Below are positions 1 to 7,832 of a stretch of DNA of 53,000 bases, piece after piece. Source of the DNA: Bacteroidaceae bacterium (GTDB taxonomy: Bacteria > Bacteroidota > Bacteroidia > Bacteroidales > Bacteroidaceae). The stretch is taken from contig JAKSLR010000021.1 of assembly GCA_024401095.1 (NCBI GenBank), positions 1 to 53,000 of the forward strand. The letters are read 5' to 3'. Positions within the stretch are counted from its first letter, which is position 1. Each line of letters opens with the position of its first letter. Below the pieces are notes generated by a model. That model made no database searches. It was not told the DNA's origin and saw only the letters and a program-made list of their open reading frames with translations. The position numbers and the translations under genes were made by a program.

Positions 1-1081
1 TCCGGAGATTACTCCAATCTTAGGCTCTGCCAAGACTACATATTATAGAAATAAGCTGGAGTTTACTTTCAGCAACAAGCGCTGGTTAACAGAAGAGCAG
101 GTGAAGGCTGGAACCCAATATGACCAGATGAACGGTGTGGGTTTCCATATTCCTAATGCATTTGATAAGGTGCTTCCTATCGAAAAATGCTGGTTGCAGA
201 GCGAACTGAGCAACGATATCAGAAACAGCATTCGTGACTATGCCTTTGAGCATGACTTGGTGTTCTATAACTTGCGCACCAATGAAGGCCTGTTGCGTAA
301 TATGATGATCCGCACTTCGAACACGGAGGATCTGATGGTGTTACTGCAGTTCCGCATTGAGAATGAACATGACCAACAGTTGGCTGAAGGTTTGCTACAG
401 TTTGTGGCCGACAAGTTCCCCCAGATCACTTCCTTGCTTTACGTAAATAACCAGAAGTGCAATGATACTATCAATGATCTTCCGGTAGTAACCTTTAAGG
501 GTAAGGACTTTATCTACGAAGAGATGGAAGGACTGAAGTTCAAGGTAGGTCCAAAGTCATTCTATCAGACCAACACCGATCAGGCATACGAGTTGTATAA
601 GGTGGCTAGAAACTTTGCAGGCCTTACCGGCAATGAGCTGGTTTATGACCTTTATACAGGTACCGGAACTATTGCCAACTTTGTAAGCCGTAAGGCTAAG
701 CAAGTTATCGGTATTGAATATGTACCAGAGGCGATAGAAGATGCGAAGGTAAATTCAGAAATCAACGGAATTGATAATACGCTGTTCTTTGCGGGTGACA
801 TGAAGGACATGCTGACTCAGGATTTCATTAACCAGTACGGTAAACCTGATGTTATCATTACTGACCCTCCACGTGCCGGTATGCACCAGGATGTGATAGA
901 CGTGCTGCTGTTTGCAGAGGCTCCTAGAATTGTTTATGTAAGCTGCAACCCTGCTACTCAGGCACGTGACCTGCAACTGCTGGACCCTAAGTATAAAGTG
1001 GTGGCTGTACAGCCAGTGGATATGTTCCCACACACTCAGCATGTGGAAAATGTAGTGTTACTGGAAAGGAGGGATAAATGA
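1..1081 (+). CDS. rlmD: 23S rRNA (uracil-5-)-methyltransferase, RlmD/TrmA family (5' partial)
   Basis: SAM-dependent enzyme predicted to make m5U in 23S rRNA. The reading frame is already open at base 2 (PEITPILGSAKTTYYRNK...), so the start and N-terminal part, including any TRAM domain, lie outside the window. A GTG at 101 is only an internal valine. The family's signatures are present: SAM-binding DLYTGTGTIANF, the DPPRAGMHQDV motif, and the nucleophile motif YVSCNPATQARDL with the catalytic Cys. The stop overlaps the next gene's ATG by 4 bp (ATGA), which suggests coupling with another rRNA-modification gene. The family is clear; whether the target is U1939 (RlmD) or another uridine is inferred. 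Confidence 0.88.
   Translation, partial: PEITPILGSAKTTYYRNKLEFTFSNKRWLTEEQVKAGTQYDQMNGVGFHIPNAFDKVLPIEKCWLQSELSNDIRNSIRDYAFEHDLVFYNLRTNEGLLRNMMIRTSNTEDLMVLLQFRIENEHDQQLAEGLLQFVADKFPQITSLLYVNNQKCNDTINDLPVVTFKGKDFIYEEMEGLKFKVGPKSFYQTNTDQAYELYKVARNFAGLTGNELVYDLYTGTGTIANFVSRKAKQVIGIEYVPEAIEDAKVNSEINGIDNTLFFAGDMKDMLTQDFINQYGKPDVIITDPPRAGMHQDVIDVLLFAEAPRIVYVSCNPATQARDLQLLDPKYKVVAVQPVDMFPHTQHVENVVLLERRDK
1065..1073 (+). promoter_or_regulatory. Shine-Dalgarno-like AAAGGAGGG before the pseudouridine synthase
   Basis: A near-perfect Shine-Dalgarno sequence ends 4 bases before the ATG at 1078. It lies inside the coding end of the upstream methyltransferase (Glu-Arg-Arg-Asp codons), so it may be coincidental. 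Bacteroidetes ribosomes generally do not use such sites. Confidence 0.35.
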
Positions 1082-2004
1082 GCCGTAACAATAGAAGACC
1101 AAAGCCAGCTTGGCTAATTGCACGCAGTCGTAACCAGTACACGGATTACAATGTACATGGCAACTTCGAACTGTTGCAGTTCCTCATGGAGAAAGTGACC
1201 AACGGTAGCCGAACCAAGGCTAAGTATTTGCTGACTAACCGTTGCGTGCAAGTTGGTGACAGTATCGTTACCCAGTATAATCATGCACTTTCAGAGGGCA
1301 TGGTAGTGCGCATCTCCAAGCAGAAGAGCCATACCGAGTTCCGTCATAATATGATTCAGCTGCTTTATGAAGATGCCTATCTCATGGTCATCAAGAAGAA
1401 GCAGGGTCTTCTCTCTGTAGCTACTGAGACACAGAAGGAACGCACTGCACAGCATATCCTGACAGAATATGTCAAGCGCCAGAACCGTAACAACAGAATC
1501 TTTGTGGTACACCGTCTGGATCGTGCTACATCGGGTATTATGATGTATACCAAGGACGAGCGTACCATGAATACTTTCCGTGACAGCTGGCACAAGATAG
1601 TCTATGACCGCAGATACATAGCTGTGGTAGAAGGAGAAATGGAGAAGGATTACGGTATGGTACGCAGCTATCTGGATGAATCAGGAATGATGGTACACTC
1701 TAGTCCTGTAGATAATGGAGGTCGTCTGGCTATCACACATTACAAGACCATTCGTCGAGGAAATGGCTTCTCTCTGGTAGAACTTCAGTTGGAGACCGGA
1801 AGAAAGAACCAGATTCGTGTACATATGAAAGAACTGGGACATCCTGTAGTAGGTGACAGAAGATACGGTGCACAGTATGATCCGCTGGGCCGTCTGTGCC
1901 TGCATGCATTCAAACTCTGTTTCACTCATCCGGTTACCGGAGAGAACGTAGAGTTTGAAGACGAATATCCATCAGCATTCAAGGGTTTAATCATAGGAAA
2001 TTAA
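1078..2004 (+). CDS. RluA-family 23S rRNA pseudouridine synthase
   Basis: Isomerises uridine to pseudouridine in rRNA. The 308-residue protein has an S4-like RNA-binding segment (about residues 38-80) and a RluA/RsuA-type catalytic domain. The signature HRLDRATSG carries the catalytic Asp at residue 148; a C-terminal GRKNQIRVHM motif is also typical. The start ATG overlaps the stop of the upstream rRNA methyltransferase by 4 bp, so the two rRNA-modifying enzymes are probably made together. Which RluA/B/C/D position it modifies cannot be told from sequence alone. Length is normal for the family. Confidence 0.9.
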   Translation: MSRNNRRPKPAWLIARSRNQYTDYNVHGNFELLQFLMEKVTNGSRTKAKYLLTNRCVQVGDSIVTQYNHALSEGMVVRISKQKSHTEFRHNMIQLLYEDAYLMVIKKKQGLLSVATETQKERTAQHILTEYVKRQNRNNRIFVVHRLDRATSGIMMYTKDERTMNTFRDSWHKIVYDRRYIAVVEGEMEKDYGMVRSYLDESGMMVHSSPVDNGGRLAITHYKTIRRGNGFSLVELQLETGRKNQIRVHMKELGHPVVGDRRYGAQYDPLGRLCLHAFKLCFTHPVTGENVEFEDEYPSAFKGLIIGN

Positions 2005-2031
2005 ACACACATTTTATAAAACAATAAAACA

Positions 2032-3585
2032 ATGAGATTTAAAACAATTGCAGCTGGCTTGATGCTGGCTATGTCCATGAATGTATCCGCACAGGATATG
2101 AAGGCACTCAACAAGATTGCTGAGATGGGCGTAAACGAGAATCACACTTGGGACTACCTGAGCACATTGACAGGTCGTTTCGGTGGTCGTCTGTTAGGTT
2201 CTGATGCATATGAGAATGCAGCAGATTGGTTGATTTATGAGTTCAAGAAGTTGGGCATTGAGGCTCATCTTGAAGAGGCAGGTACTGTTCCTGTAGGTTT
2301 TAACCGTGGCCCTTGGTTTGGCCGTATGATTGCTGGTTCTGATAGCCAGCCACTTCACTTTGCAACTCCTTCTTGTACCGGTGGTACTGCAGGTTTGGTT
2401 CGTGGTCATGTTGTTATTGAGCCACAGAGCGAGGCAGAATTGCAGCGAATCAAGGGCAAGGTAAAAGGTGCTTGGGTTCTTGTAGGCGGTACTAACGGTG
2501 GTTGGCCTATCTACTTGAATGAGAAAGAAGATAGCATCCGTGAGTCTATCAAGGCAGAGAATGCACAGAAGATGAAGGAATTCCGTGAGAAGATGCAGCA
2601 AGGTGGTCAGGGTGGTGGCCGTCCTATGATGCGTGGTCCAGAGGGTTTGAAGACTCGTCCAGGTTTGTATGCTCGTGAACTTTTGGAGGCTGGCGCACTG
2701 GGTTTCATCCAGGCAAGTGAGCTCCCTATCCGTGCATTGTATGACCGTCCTATGATGGCCGACCCAAACATGACTTGGGAGAAGCTTCCAAAGCATGCAG
2801 ACATCAAGCTGGAGAAGGCACAGTATGACATTATTTATAATAAGGTTAAGAGCTTCCAGGATGTAGAGCTGGAATTCGATATCCGTAACCATTTTAAGTT
2901 GGGTCCTATCAAGTACTATAATGTAGTTGCTGAGATTCCTGGTACCAAGTATAAGGATGAGAAGATTATCATCAGCGGTCACTTGGATTCATTCGATGCA
3001 AGTACAGGTGCTGTTGACTGTGGTACCGGTATTGGTGCAATGATTGGTGCTGCTGAGCTTATCGCAAAGAGTGGTGTAAAGCCAAAGCGTACTATCCAGT
3101 TTGTTGCATTCGCTGGTGAAGAGTTTGGCCTTTGGGGTGCTCAGGCATACTGCAAGACTCATGCAAAGGAATTGGACAAGATTGTTAATCTTTTCAACCG
3201 TGATGGTGGTCCTACAGCATGTACCGGTATTAGCGTACCAGAATCATGGTACAATGATATGGTGAAGATCTGTGAGCCAATCAAGAACGCTTGGGATTTC
3301 GAGTTTACTGTAACTAAATCAGCTCCACGCCGTAAAGTTACTGCACTGGGTGGAACAGATGCATCTGTATTCGGTATGAAGGGTGTTCCATGTGTAGAGC
3401 TTCGCAATGAGGACTATAAGGGCTACGGCTTCAACTACCAGGAAATCTGGCACACAGAGAACGATATCCTGAATAAGTCATTCCAGGATTATATGGAGCA
3501 GGCTGCTGCTGCAACAGCAGTAGTTGCTACAGGTATGGCAACCATGGAGAAGAACTTCAACCGTGGTGATGTTTACGAAAAGTAA
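2032..3585 (+). CDS. Secreted M28-family zinc aminopeptidase with PA-type insert
   Basis: Exported metallopeptidase of 517 residues. Residues 1-21 form a signal peptide ending in VSA-QD. The M28 di-zinc site can be followed: His317 in SGHLDS, Asp329 (bridging), the Glu363-Glu364 pair in FAGEEFGLWG, Asp391 in NRDGGP and His474 in EIWHTEND. Residues 100-230, between the N-terminal part and the catalytic core, look like a protease-associated (PA) region interrupted by a charged, Gly-rich stretch (about 165-205). Probably periplasmic or outer-membrane associated, trimming peptides from the N-terminus. It lies 27 bp after the pseudouridine synthase and 3 bp before map; the substrate is unknown. 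Confidence 0.88.
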   Translation: MRFKTIAAGLMLAMSMNVSAQDMKALNKIAEMGVNENHTWDYLSTLTGRFGGRLLGSDAYENAADWLIYEFKKLGIEAHLEEAGTVPVGFNRGPWFGRMIAGSDSQPLHFATPSCTGGTAGLVRGHVVIEPQSEAELQRIKGKVKGAWVLVGGTNGGWPIYLNEKEDSIRESIKAENAQKMKEFREKMQQGGQGGGRPMMRGPEGLKTRPGLYARELLEAGALGFIQASELPIRALYDRPMMADPNMTWEKLPKHADIKLEKAQYDIIYNKVKSFQDVELEFDIRNHFKLGPIKYYNVVAEIPGTKYKDEKIIISGHLDSFDASTGAVDCGTGIGAMIGAAELIAKSGVKPKRTIQFVAFAGEEFGLWGAQAYCKTHAKELDKIVNLFNRDGGPTACTGISVPESWYNDMVKICEPIKNAWDFEFTVTKSAPRRKVTALGGTDASVFGMKGVPCVELRNEDYKGYGFNYQEIWHTENDILNKSFQDYMEQAAAATAVVATGMATMEKNFNRGDVYEK

Positions 3586-3588
3586 GAA

Positions 3589-4455
3589 ATGGCGTTTAAA
3601 CGTATAATAAAGAATTGGAGAGTTCCTAAGGGCCAGGAACTTACTGAATTTGATAAGAAGATTCTCTCTTATCAAAACAGAGGTTGTCTTGTCCCTAAGA
3701 ACAAACTGATAAAGACACCAGAACAGATTGATGGCATCCGCAAGGCGGGTGTCATCAATACTGGCGTTCTTGACATGGTAGAGCGTGAGATTCATATCGG
3801 AATGTCTACCGGTCAAATAGATAAGCTGGTTTATGAGTACACCATGGATCATGGCGCAATTCCTGCACCACTGAACTACGAAGGTTTCCCTAAAAGTTGC
3901 TGCACCAGCATTAATGATGTGGTCTGCCACGGCATCCCTAGAGATGACGAATTCTTGGAGGAAGGCGACATTATCAATGTGGATTGCACGACTATTCTCA
4001 ATGGCTATTATGCCGATGCCAGTCGTATGTTCATTATGGGTAAGACCAGTGCCAAGCGTGAGAAGCTGGTACAGGTGGCAAAGGAATGCCTGCAGGTAGG
4101 AATGGAAGCCTGCAAGCCTTGGAGCTTTGTGGGCGATCAGGCCAATGCTATTCAGAAATATGCTCATAAGCATGGTTTCAGCGTTGTACGCGATCTCTGT
4201 GGTCATGGTGTGGGCAATGAATTCCATGAAGAACCCGATATGGAACATACGGGTAAGAAAGGAACAGGCATGCTGCTGGTTCCCGGTATGGTCTTCACCA
4301 TAGAACCGATGATCAATGAAGGAAGTTGGGAGGTATGCATGGATGCAGAAGATCCACTGGAGTGGGTCATCCTGACTGATGATGGGGGAGACAGCGCCCA
4401 GTGGGAACACACCCTCCTCATGACAGAGACAGGTCTGGAGATAATAACCTATTAA
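3589..4455 (+). CDS. map: Type I methionine aminopeptidase
   Basis: Removes the initiator Met from nascent proteins in the cytoplasm. All five metal ligands are present: Asp132, Asp143, His206, Glu239 and Glu273, plus the substrate-side His114 in CHGIP. At 288 residues it has an N-terminal extension of about 40 residues before the core begins at TPEQIDGIRKAG; such extensions are common in this phylum. It sits 3 bp after the M28 peptidase, and tsaD starts 2 bp after its stop, so it is inside an operon. Here map is with peptidase and tRNA-modification genes rather than in the secY-infA-rpm cluster; I do not know whether another copy exists. Confidence 0.95.
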   Translation: MAFKRIIKNWRVPKGQELTEFDKKILSYQNRGCLVPKNKLIKTPEQIDGIRKAGVINTGVLDMVEREIHIGMSTGQIDKLVYEYTMDHGAIPAPLNYEGFPKSCCTSINDVVCHGIPRDDEFLEEGDIINVDCTTILNGYYADASRMFIMGKTSAKREKLVQVAKECLQVGMEACKPWSFVGDQANAIQKYAHKHGFSVVRDLCGHGVGNEFHEEPDMEHTGKKGTGMLLVPGMVFTIEPMINEGSWEVCMDAEDPLEWVILTDDGGDSAQWEHTLLMTETGLEIITY

Positions 4456-4457
4456 AC

Positions 4458-5489
4458 ATGGGAAAAAAGGATATTATAATATTAGGTATAGAATCTTCTT
4501 GTGATGATACCTCGGCAGCAGTACTCAAGAATGGTGTACTGCTGAGTAATGTAACTGCCTCACAGGCTGTTCATGAAGCCTATGGAGGCGTAGTACCAGA
4601 GCTGGCGTCACGAGCTCATCAGCAAAATGTGGTTCCTGTTGTTCACGAGGCGCTTAAACGTGCAGGCGTGAAGAAGGAAGAGCTCTCTGCTGTGGCATTT
4701 ACCAGAGGCCCAGGCTTGATGGGTTCCTTGCTGGTAGGTGTGTCATTTGCGAAAGGTTTTGCACGTTCTTTGGGTATTCCTATGATAGATGTAAATCATC
4801 TGCAAGGCCACATTCTGGCTCATTTCATCAAGGAAAATGAGGAAGACAACGACAAGCCGACTTTCCCATTCTTGTGTCTGCTGGTATCAGGAGGAAATTC
4901 TCAGATTGTGCTAGTCAAGGCCTACAATGAGATGGAAGTCTTAGGGCAGACAATAGACGATGCCGCAGGAGAAGCCATAGATAAATGTTCCAAGGTCATG
5001 GGGCTGGGTTATCCCGGTGGCCCTATCATTGACCGTCTGGCACGCCAGGGTAATCCGCAGGCCTATGAATTTGCGAAACCTCACATTCAAGGATACGACT
5101 ACAGCTTTAGCGGTTTGAAGACTTCGTTCCTTTATTCTCTGCGTGACTGGGTAGCTGAAGATCCTGATTTCATCGAACATCACAAGGAAGATTTAGCAGC
5201 ATCGCTGGAGCATACCATTGTGGATATTCTTATGAACAAACTGCGTAAAGCTGCCAAGGATTATAAGATCAAACAGGTGGCAGTAGCCGGTGGAGTGTCT
5301 GCAAACAATGGTTTACGAAATGCTTTTCACGACCATGCAAAACGTTATGGGTGGAAAGTCTACATACCGAAGTTCAGCTATACGACCGATAATGCTGCCA
5401 TGATAGCTATTACCGGTTATTACAAGTATCAGGACAACGATTTCTGTACGATTGACAAGCCGGCATATTCCAGAGTTTCATTTAAGTAA
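4458..5489 (+). CDS. tsaD: tRNA N6-adenosine threonylcarbamoyltransferase TsaD
   Basis: Transfers the threonylcarbamoyl group to A37 of ANN-decoding tRNAs (t6A), working with TsaB and TsaE. I take the ATG at 4458, two bases after the map stop, giving 343 residues (MGKKDIIILGIESSCDD); the open frame reaches back to 4401 but that would overlap map. The ASKHA-fold signatures are visible: GIESSCDDTSAAV, GGVVPELASRAH, the metal-binding pair His114/His118 in HLQGHI, and SGGNSQIVLV. Length is normal for bacterial TsaD. Confidence 0.95.
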   Translation: MGKKDIIILGIESSCDDTSAAVLKNGVLLSNVTASQAVHEAYGGVVPELASRAHQQNVVPVVHEALKRAGVKKEELSAVAFTRGPGLMGSLLVGVSFAKGFARSLGIPMIDVNHLQGHILAHFIKENEEDNDKPTFPFLCLLVSGGNSQIVLVKAYNEMEVLGQTIDDAAGEAIDKCSKVMGLGYPGGPIIDRLARQGNPQAYEFAKPHIQGYDYSFSGLKTSFLYSLRDWVAEDPDFIEHHKEDLAASLEHTIVDILMNKLRKAAKDYKIKQVAVAGGVSANNGLRNAFHDHAKRYGWKVYIPKFSYTTDNAAMIAITGYYKYQDNDFCTIDKPAYSRVSFK

Positions 5490-5495
5490 AAGACT

Positions 5496-6008
5496 ATGGA
5501 TCAGAAAATGAAAGCCATCAGTGAAGAACTGAACCGTTTGCTCTGTGGCTCAGGAAAAACCATTTCTTCGGCAGAAAGCTGTACGGGTGGAAACATAGCA
5601 GCAGTTATAACAGCTATACCAGGAAGCTCAGAATATTTCAAGGGAAGCATTGTTGTGTATTCCGATGAAATGAAAGTTAAATATCTGGATGTAAAGCAGG
5701 AAACGCTGGATAAGTATACTGTTTACAGTGAGCAGGTTGTGAAGGAAATGGTTGTAGGAACCTGTGCCGCTTTCGGAGCAGATTATGCTGTAGCAACATC
5801 AGGTGTCGCTGGACCAGGAGGAGGTACCGAAGACATACCTGTAGGTACTGTATGGATAGCCGTAGGAACCCCATATGAAATTGTAACCCGGAAACGTACT
5901 TCCGACGAGGGAAGAATGCAGAATATCTTGTCTGCTGCCAAGGAGGCGATGGAAATGTTGCTGGAATTTGTGATTTCCAAGCAAAGTACTGAAACAGAAG
6001 AAAATTAA
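5496..6008 (+). CDS. pncC: NMN amidohydrolase PncC-like (CinA C-terminal domain)
   Basis: A stand-alone CinA C-terminal domain of 170 residues, the type shown elsewhere to deamidate nicotinamide mononucleotide in NAD recycling. The family motif SAESCTGGNIA carries the catalytic Ser, followed by the AIPGSSEYFKGSIVVYSD segment and GVAGPGGGT. It lacks the N-terminal molybdopterin-binding-like domain of full CinA, so the competence-damage name does not apply. It starts 6 bp after tsaD and ends just before the ribosomal protein promoter at 6021, so it is probably the last gene of the 1-6008 operon. Confidence 0.88.
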   Translation: MDQKMKAISEELNRLLCGSGKTISSAESCTGGNIAAVITAIPGSSEYFKGSIVVYSDEMKVKYLDVKQETLDKYTVYSEQVVKEMVVGTCAAFGADYAVATSGVAGPGGGTEDIPVGTVWIAVGTPYEIVTRKRTSDEGRMQNILSAAKEAMEMLLEFVISKQSTETEEN

Positions 6009-6020
6009 ATCGCAAAATAA

Positions 6021-6052
6021 TTTGCAAAATACAAAAAAACTCACTACCTTTG
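6021..6052 (+). promoter_or_regulatory. Bacteroidetes promoter for rpmB operon (-33 TTTG / -7 TACCTTTG)
   Basis: TTTG at 6021-6024 and TACCTTTG at 6045-6052 are 20 bp apart, matching the Bacteroidetes primary sigma factor consensus. A start near 6059 would leave a leader of about 45 bases before rpmB. Confidence 0.75.
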
Positions 6053-6102
6053 CACTCGTTTTGCAAGAACTAGTAAGTAACTATTAAAATTTTAAGATAG
6101 AA

Positions 6103-6369
6103 ATGTCTAAGATTTGTCAAATTACCGGAAAGAAGGCAATGGTTGGTAACAACGTATCGCATTCTAAGAGAAGAACAAAGAGAACCTTCGACGTAAACTT
6201 GTTTACTAAGAAGTTCTACTATGTTGAGGAGGATTGCTGGATTTCTTTGAAGCTTAGCGCAGCTGGTCTTCGTTTGATCAATAAGTTGGGCTTGGATGCC
6301 GCTTTGAAGCAGGCTGTTGAGAATGGATATTTGGATTGGAAGGAAATCAAAGTACTTAGCGAAGATTAA
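6103..6369 (+). CDS. rpmB: 50S ribosomal protein bL28
   Basis: Large-subunit ribosomal protein of 88 residues. The opening [20 protein letters not shown] followed by a basic run (SKRRTKRTF) is diagnostic of bL28; the CxxC zinc pair of some L28 proteins is absent. First gene of a three-gene ribosomal operon (rpmB, rpmG, DUF4295) with its own promoter upstream and a terminator at 6764. Confidence 0.96.
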   Translation: MSKICQITGKKAMVGNNVSHSKRRTKRTFDVNLFTKKFYYVEEDCWISLKLSAAGLRLINKLGLDAALKQAVENGYLDWKEIKVLSED

Positions 6370-6373
6370 TCAC

Positions 6374-6379
6374 AGGAGG
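6374..6379 (+). promoter_or_regulatory. Perfect Shine-Dalgarno AGGAGG before rpmG
   Basis: AGGAGG lies 7 bases before the rpmG ATG, in the 17-base non-coding gap after rpmB, so it is not forced by coding. This is notable in a phylum where Shine-Dalgarno pairing is generally not used because the anti-SD is sequestered on the ribosome. Confidence 0.6.
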
Positions 6380-6386
6380 ATAAACT

Positions 6387-6575
6387 ATGGCAAAGAAAGC
6401 AAAAGGCAATAGAGTCCAGGTTATTCTGGAGTGCACAGAGATGAAGGAGAGCGGTCTTCCTGGAACTTCACGTTACATCACCACTAAGAACCGTAAGAAT
6501 ACTCCAGAGCGTTTGGAATTGAAGAAGTACAATCCAATTCTGAAGCGCATGACAGTACATAAGGAAATCAAGTAA
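6387..6575 (+). CDS. rpmG: 50S ribosomal protein bL33
   Basis: Large-subunit protein of 62 residues ([18 protein letters not shown]...), with the typical [20 protein letters not shown] core. It has a single Cys rather than the four zinc-binding Cys of the C+ form, so this is a zinc-independent type. It lies between rpmB and the DUF4295 gene (12 bp gap) and has a strong Shine-Dalgarno in front of it. Confidence 0.96.
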   Translation: MAKKAKGNRVQVILECTEMKESGLPGTSRYITTKNRKNTPERLELKKYNPILKRMTVHKEIK

Positions 6576-6587
6576 AAGAATTAAACT

Positions 6588-6743
6588 ATGGCAAAGAAAA
6601 CAGTCGCAACTCTGCAGAAGGGTGAAGGTCGTTCTTACACCAAGGTTATCAAGATGGTAAAGTCTCCAAAGACTGGTGCTTACATCTTCGATGAGCAAAT
6701 GGTACCAAATGATGCTGTAAAGGATTTCTTCGCAAAGAAGTAA
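6588..6743 (+). CDS. DUF4295 small basic protein, probable ribosomal protein bL38
   Basis: A 51-residue basic protein starting MAKKTVATLQKGEGRSYTK and ending in DDFFAKK-like DFFAKK. It matches the DUF4295 family, found in Bacteroidetes directly after rpmG. A cryo-EM structure of the Flavobacterium johnsoniae ribosome revealed a phylum-specific large-subunit protein named bL38, and I believe this family is that protein; the identification is from memory and not shown by the sequence. The operon position and the composition agree with a ribosomal role. Confidence 0.82.
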   Translation: MAKKTVATLQKGEGRSYTKVIKMVKSPKTGAYIFDEQMVPNDAVKDFFAKK

Positions 6744-6763
6744 TCTTCACATAAAGAATTTAG

Positions 6764-6800
6764 AAAACCCTGCATTTTCAAAGATGCAGGGTTTTTTTTT
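6764..6800 (+). terminator. Intrinsic terminator of the rpmB operon
   Basis: Twelve-bp stem (AAAACCCTGCAT at 6764-6775 with its complement at 6784-6795), 8-base loop, then a T run to 6800. Confidence 0.9.
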
Positions 6801-6834
6801 GTGCTTTTTTCCCGATGAAATGGGGATTTTTCAT

Positions 6835-6842
6835 TAAATTTG
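6835..6842 (+). promoter_or_regulatory. -7 box TAAATTTG of ftsY
   Basis: TAAATTTG ends 24 bases before the ftsY ATG at 6867. No good -33 TTTG is found at 19-21 bp. It overlaps an upstream in-frame TTG (6840), which argues against that TTG being the start codon. Confidence 0.55.
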
Positions 6843-6866
6843 TACCCAAATATACATTTAGATAAT

Positions 6867-7829
6867 ATGGGATTTTTTAATTTCTTCTCTAAAGAGAAAA
6901 AAGAGACCTTGGATAAGGGTTTGGAGAAAACTAAAGAGGGTTTCTTTACTAAGATTGCCCGTGCCGTTGCAGGTAAGTCAAAGGTAGATGATGAGGTGCT
7001 GGATAACCTGGAAGAGGTACTTATTACTTCGGATGTTGGTGTTGAAACCACTCTGAAAATTATTGAGCGTATTGAAGAACGTGTAGCACGTGACAAATAT
7101 ACTACCACTAAGGAATTATCTAGCATTCTTCGTGATGAGATTGCATCTCTGCTGACAGAAAATAATACCGACGACACACTTGGGTTTACTATTCCTGAGG
7201 GTGTTAAGAAGCCATATGTAATCATGGTAGTCGGTGTGAATGGTGTAGGAAAGACTACTACTATCGGAAAACTGGCTTATCAGTATAAGAAAGCTGGATA
7301 CAATGTTTATCTGGGTGCAGCCGATACATTTAGAGCAGCTGCTGTGGAACAACTGGTTATCTGGGGTGAACGTGTAGGTGTGCCAGTTATTAAGCAAAAG
7401 ATGGGTAGTGACCCTGCTTCTGTCGCTTTTGATACACTTAACTCTGCTGTGGCAAACAATGCTGATGTGGTAATCATTGATACCGCTGGCCGTTTGCATA
7501 ACAAAATCAACCTTATGAATGAGCTGACCAAGATCAAGAATGTGATGAAGAAGATTACACCTGATGCACCTCATGACATTATGCTTGTACTGGACGGCTC
7601 TACCGGACAGAATGCATTTGAACAGGCAAAGCAGTTCTCTAAAGCCACAGAAATTACATCCATGGCTATTACCAAGCTGGACGGCACAGCAAAGGGTGGT
7701 GTTGTCATAGGCATTTCTGACCAGTTCAAGATTCCTGTGAAGTACATTGGCCTAGGTGAGGAGATGGAAGCTCTTCAGCCTTTCAGTCGTAAGGAATTTG
7801 TGGATTCATTGTTTAAGCAGAACGATTAA
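6867..7829 (+). CDS. ftsY: Signal recognition particle receptor FtsY
   Basis: GTPase receptor for SRP; delivers ribosome-nascent chains to SecYEG. The ATG at 6867 gives 320 residues (MGFFNFFSKEKK). The acidic A domain of E. coli FtsY is absent; the short amphipathic N-terminus followed by the NG domain is usual for this phylum. GTPase motifs: GVNGVGKTTTIGKLA (G1), DTFRAAAVEQL, DTAGRLHNKINLM (G3) and TKLDGTAKGG (G4/G5 region). rimO follows after 3 bp. The longer frame from a TTG at 6840 is rejected because it starts within the -7 box. Confidence 0.96.
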   Translation: MGFFNFFSKEKKETLDKGLEKTKEGFFTKIARAVAGKSKVDDEVLDNLEEVLITSDVGVETTLKIIERIEERVARDKYTTTKELSSILRDEIASLLTENNTDDTLGFTIPEGVKKPYVIMVVGVNGVGKTTTIGKLAYQYKKAGYNVYLGAADTFRAAAVEQLVIWGERVGVPVIKQKMGSDPASVAFDTLNSAVANNADVVIIDTAGRLHNKINLMNELTKIKNVMKKITPDAPHDIMLVLDGSTGQNAFEQAKQFSKATEITSMAITKLDGTAKGGVVIGISDQFKIPVKYIGLGEEMEALQPFSRKEFVDSLFKQND

Positions 7830-7832
7830 GAG

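Noticed and set aside
2194..2982. 262-codon minus-strand frame inside the M28 peptidase gene
   Set aside because: Antisense shadow; the M28 gene has all catalytic residues.
6840..6866. Upstream TTG start for ftsY
   Set aside because: The TTG is part of the -7 box, and the added residues are not FtsY-like.
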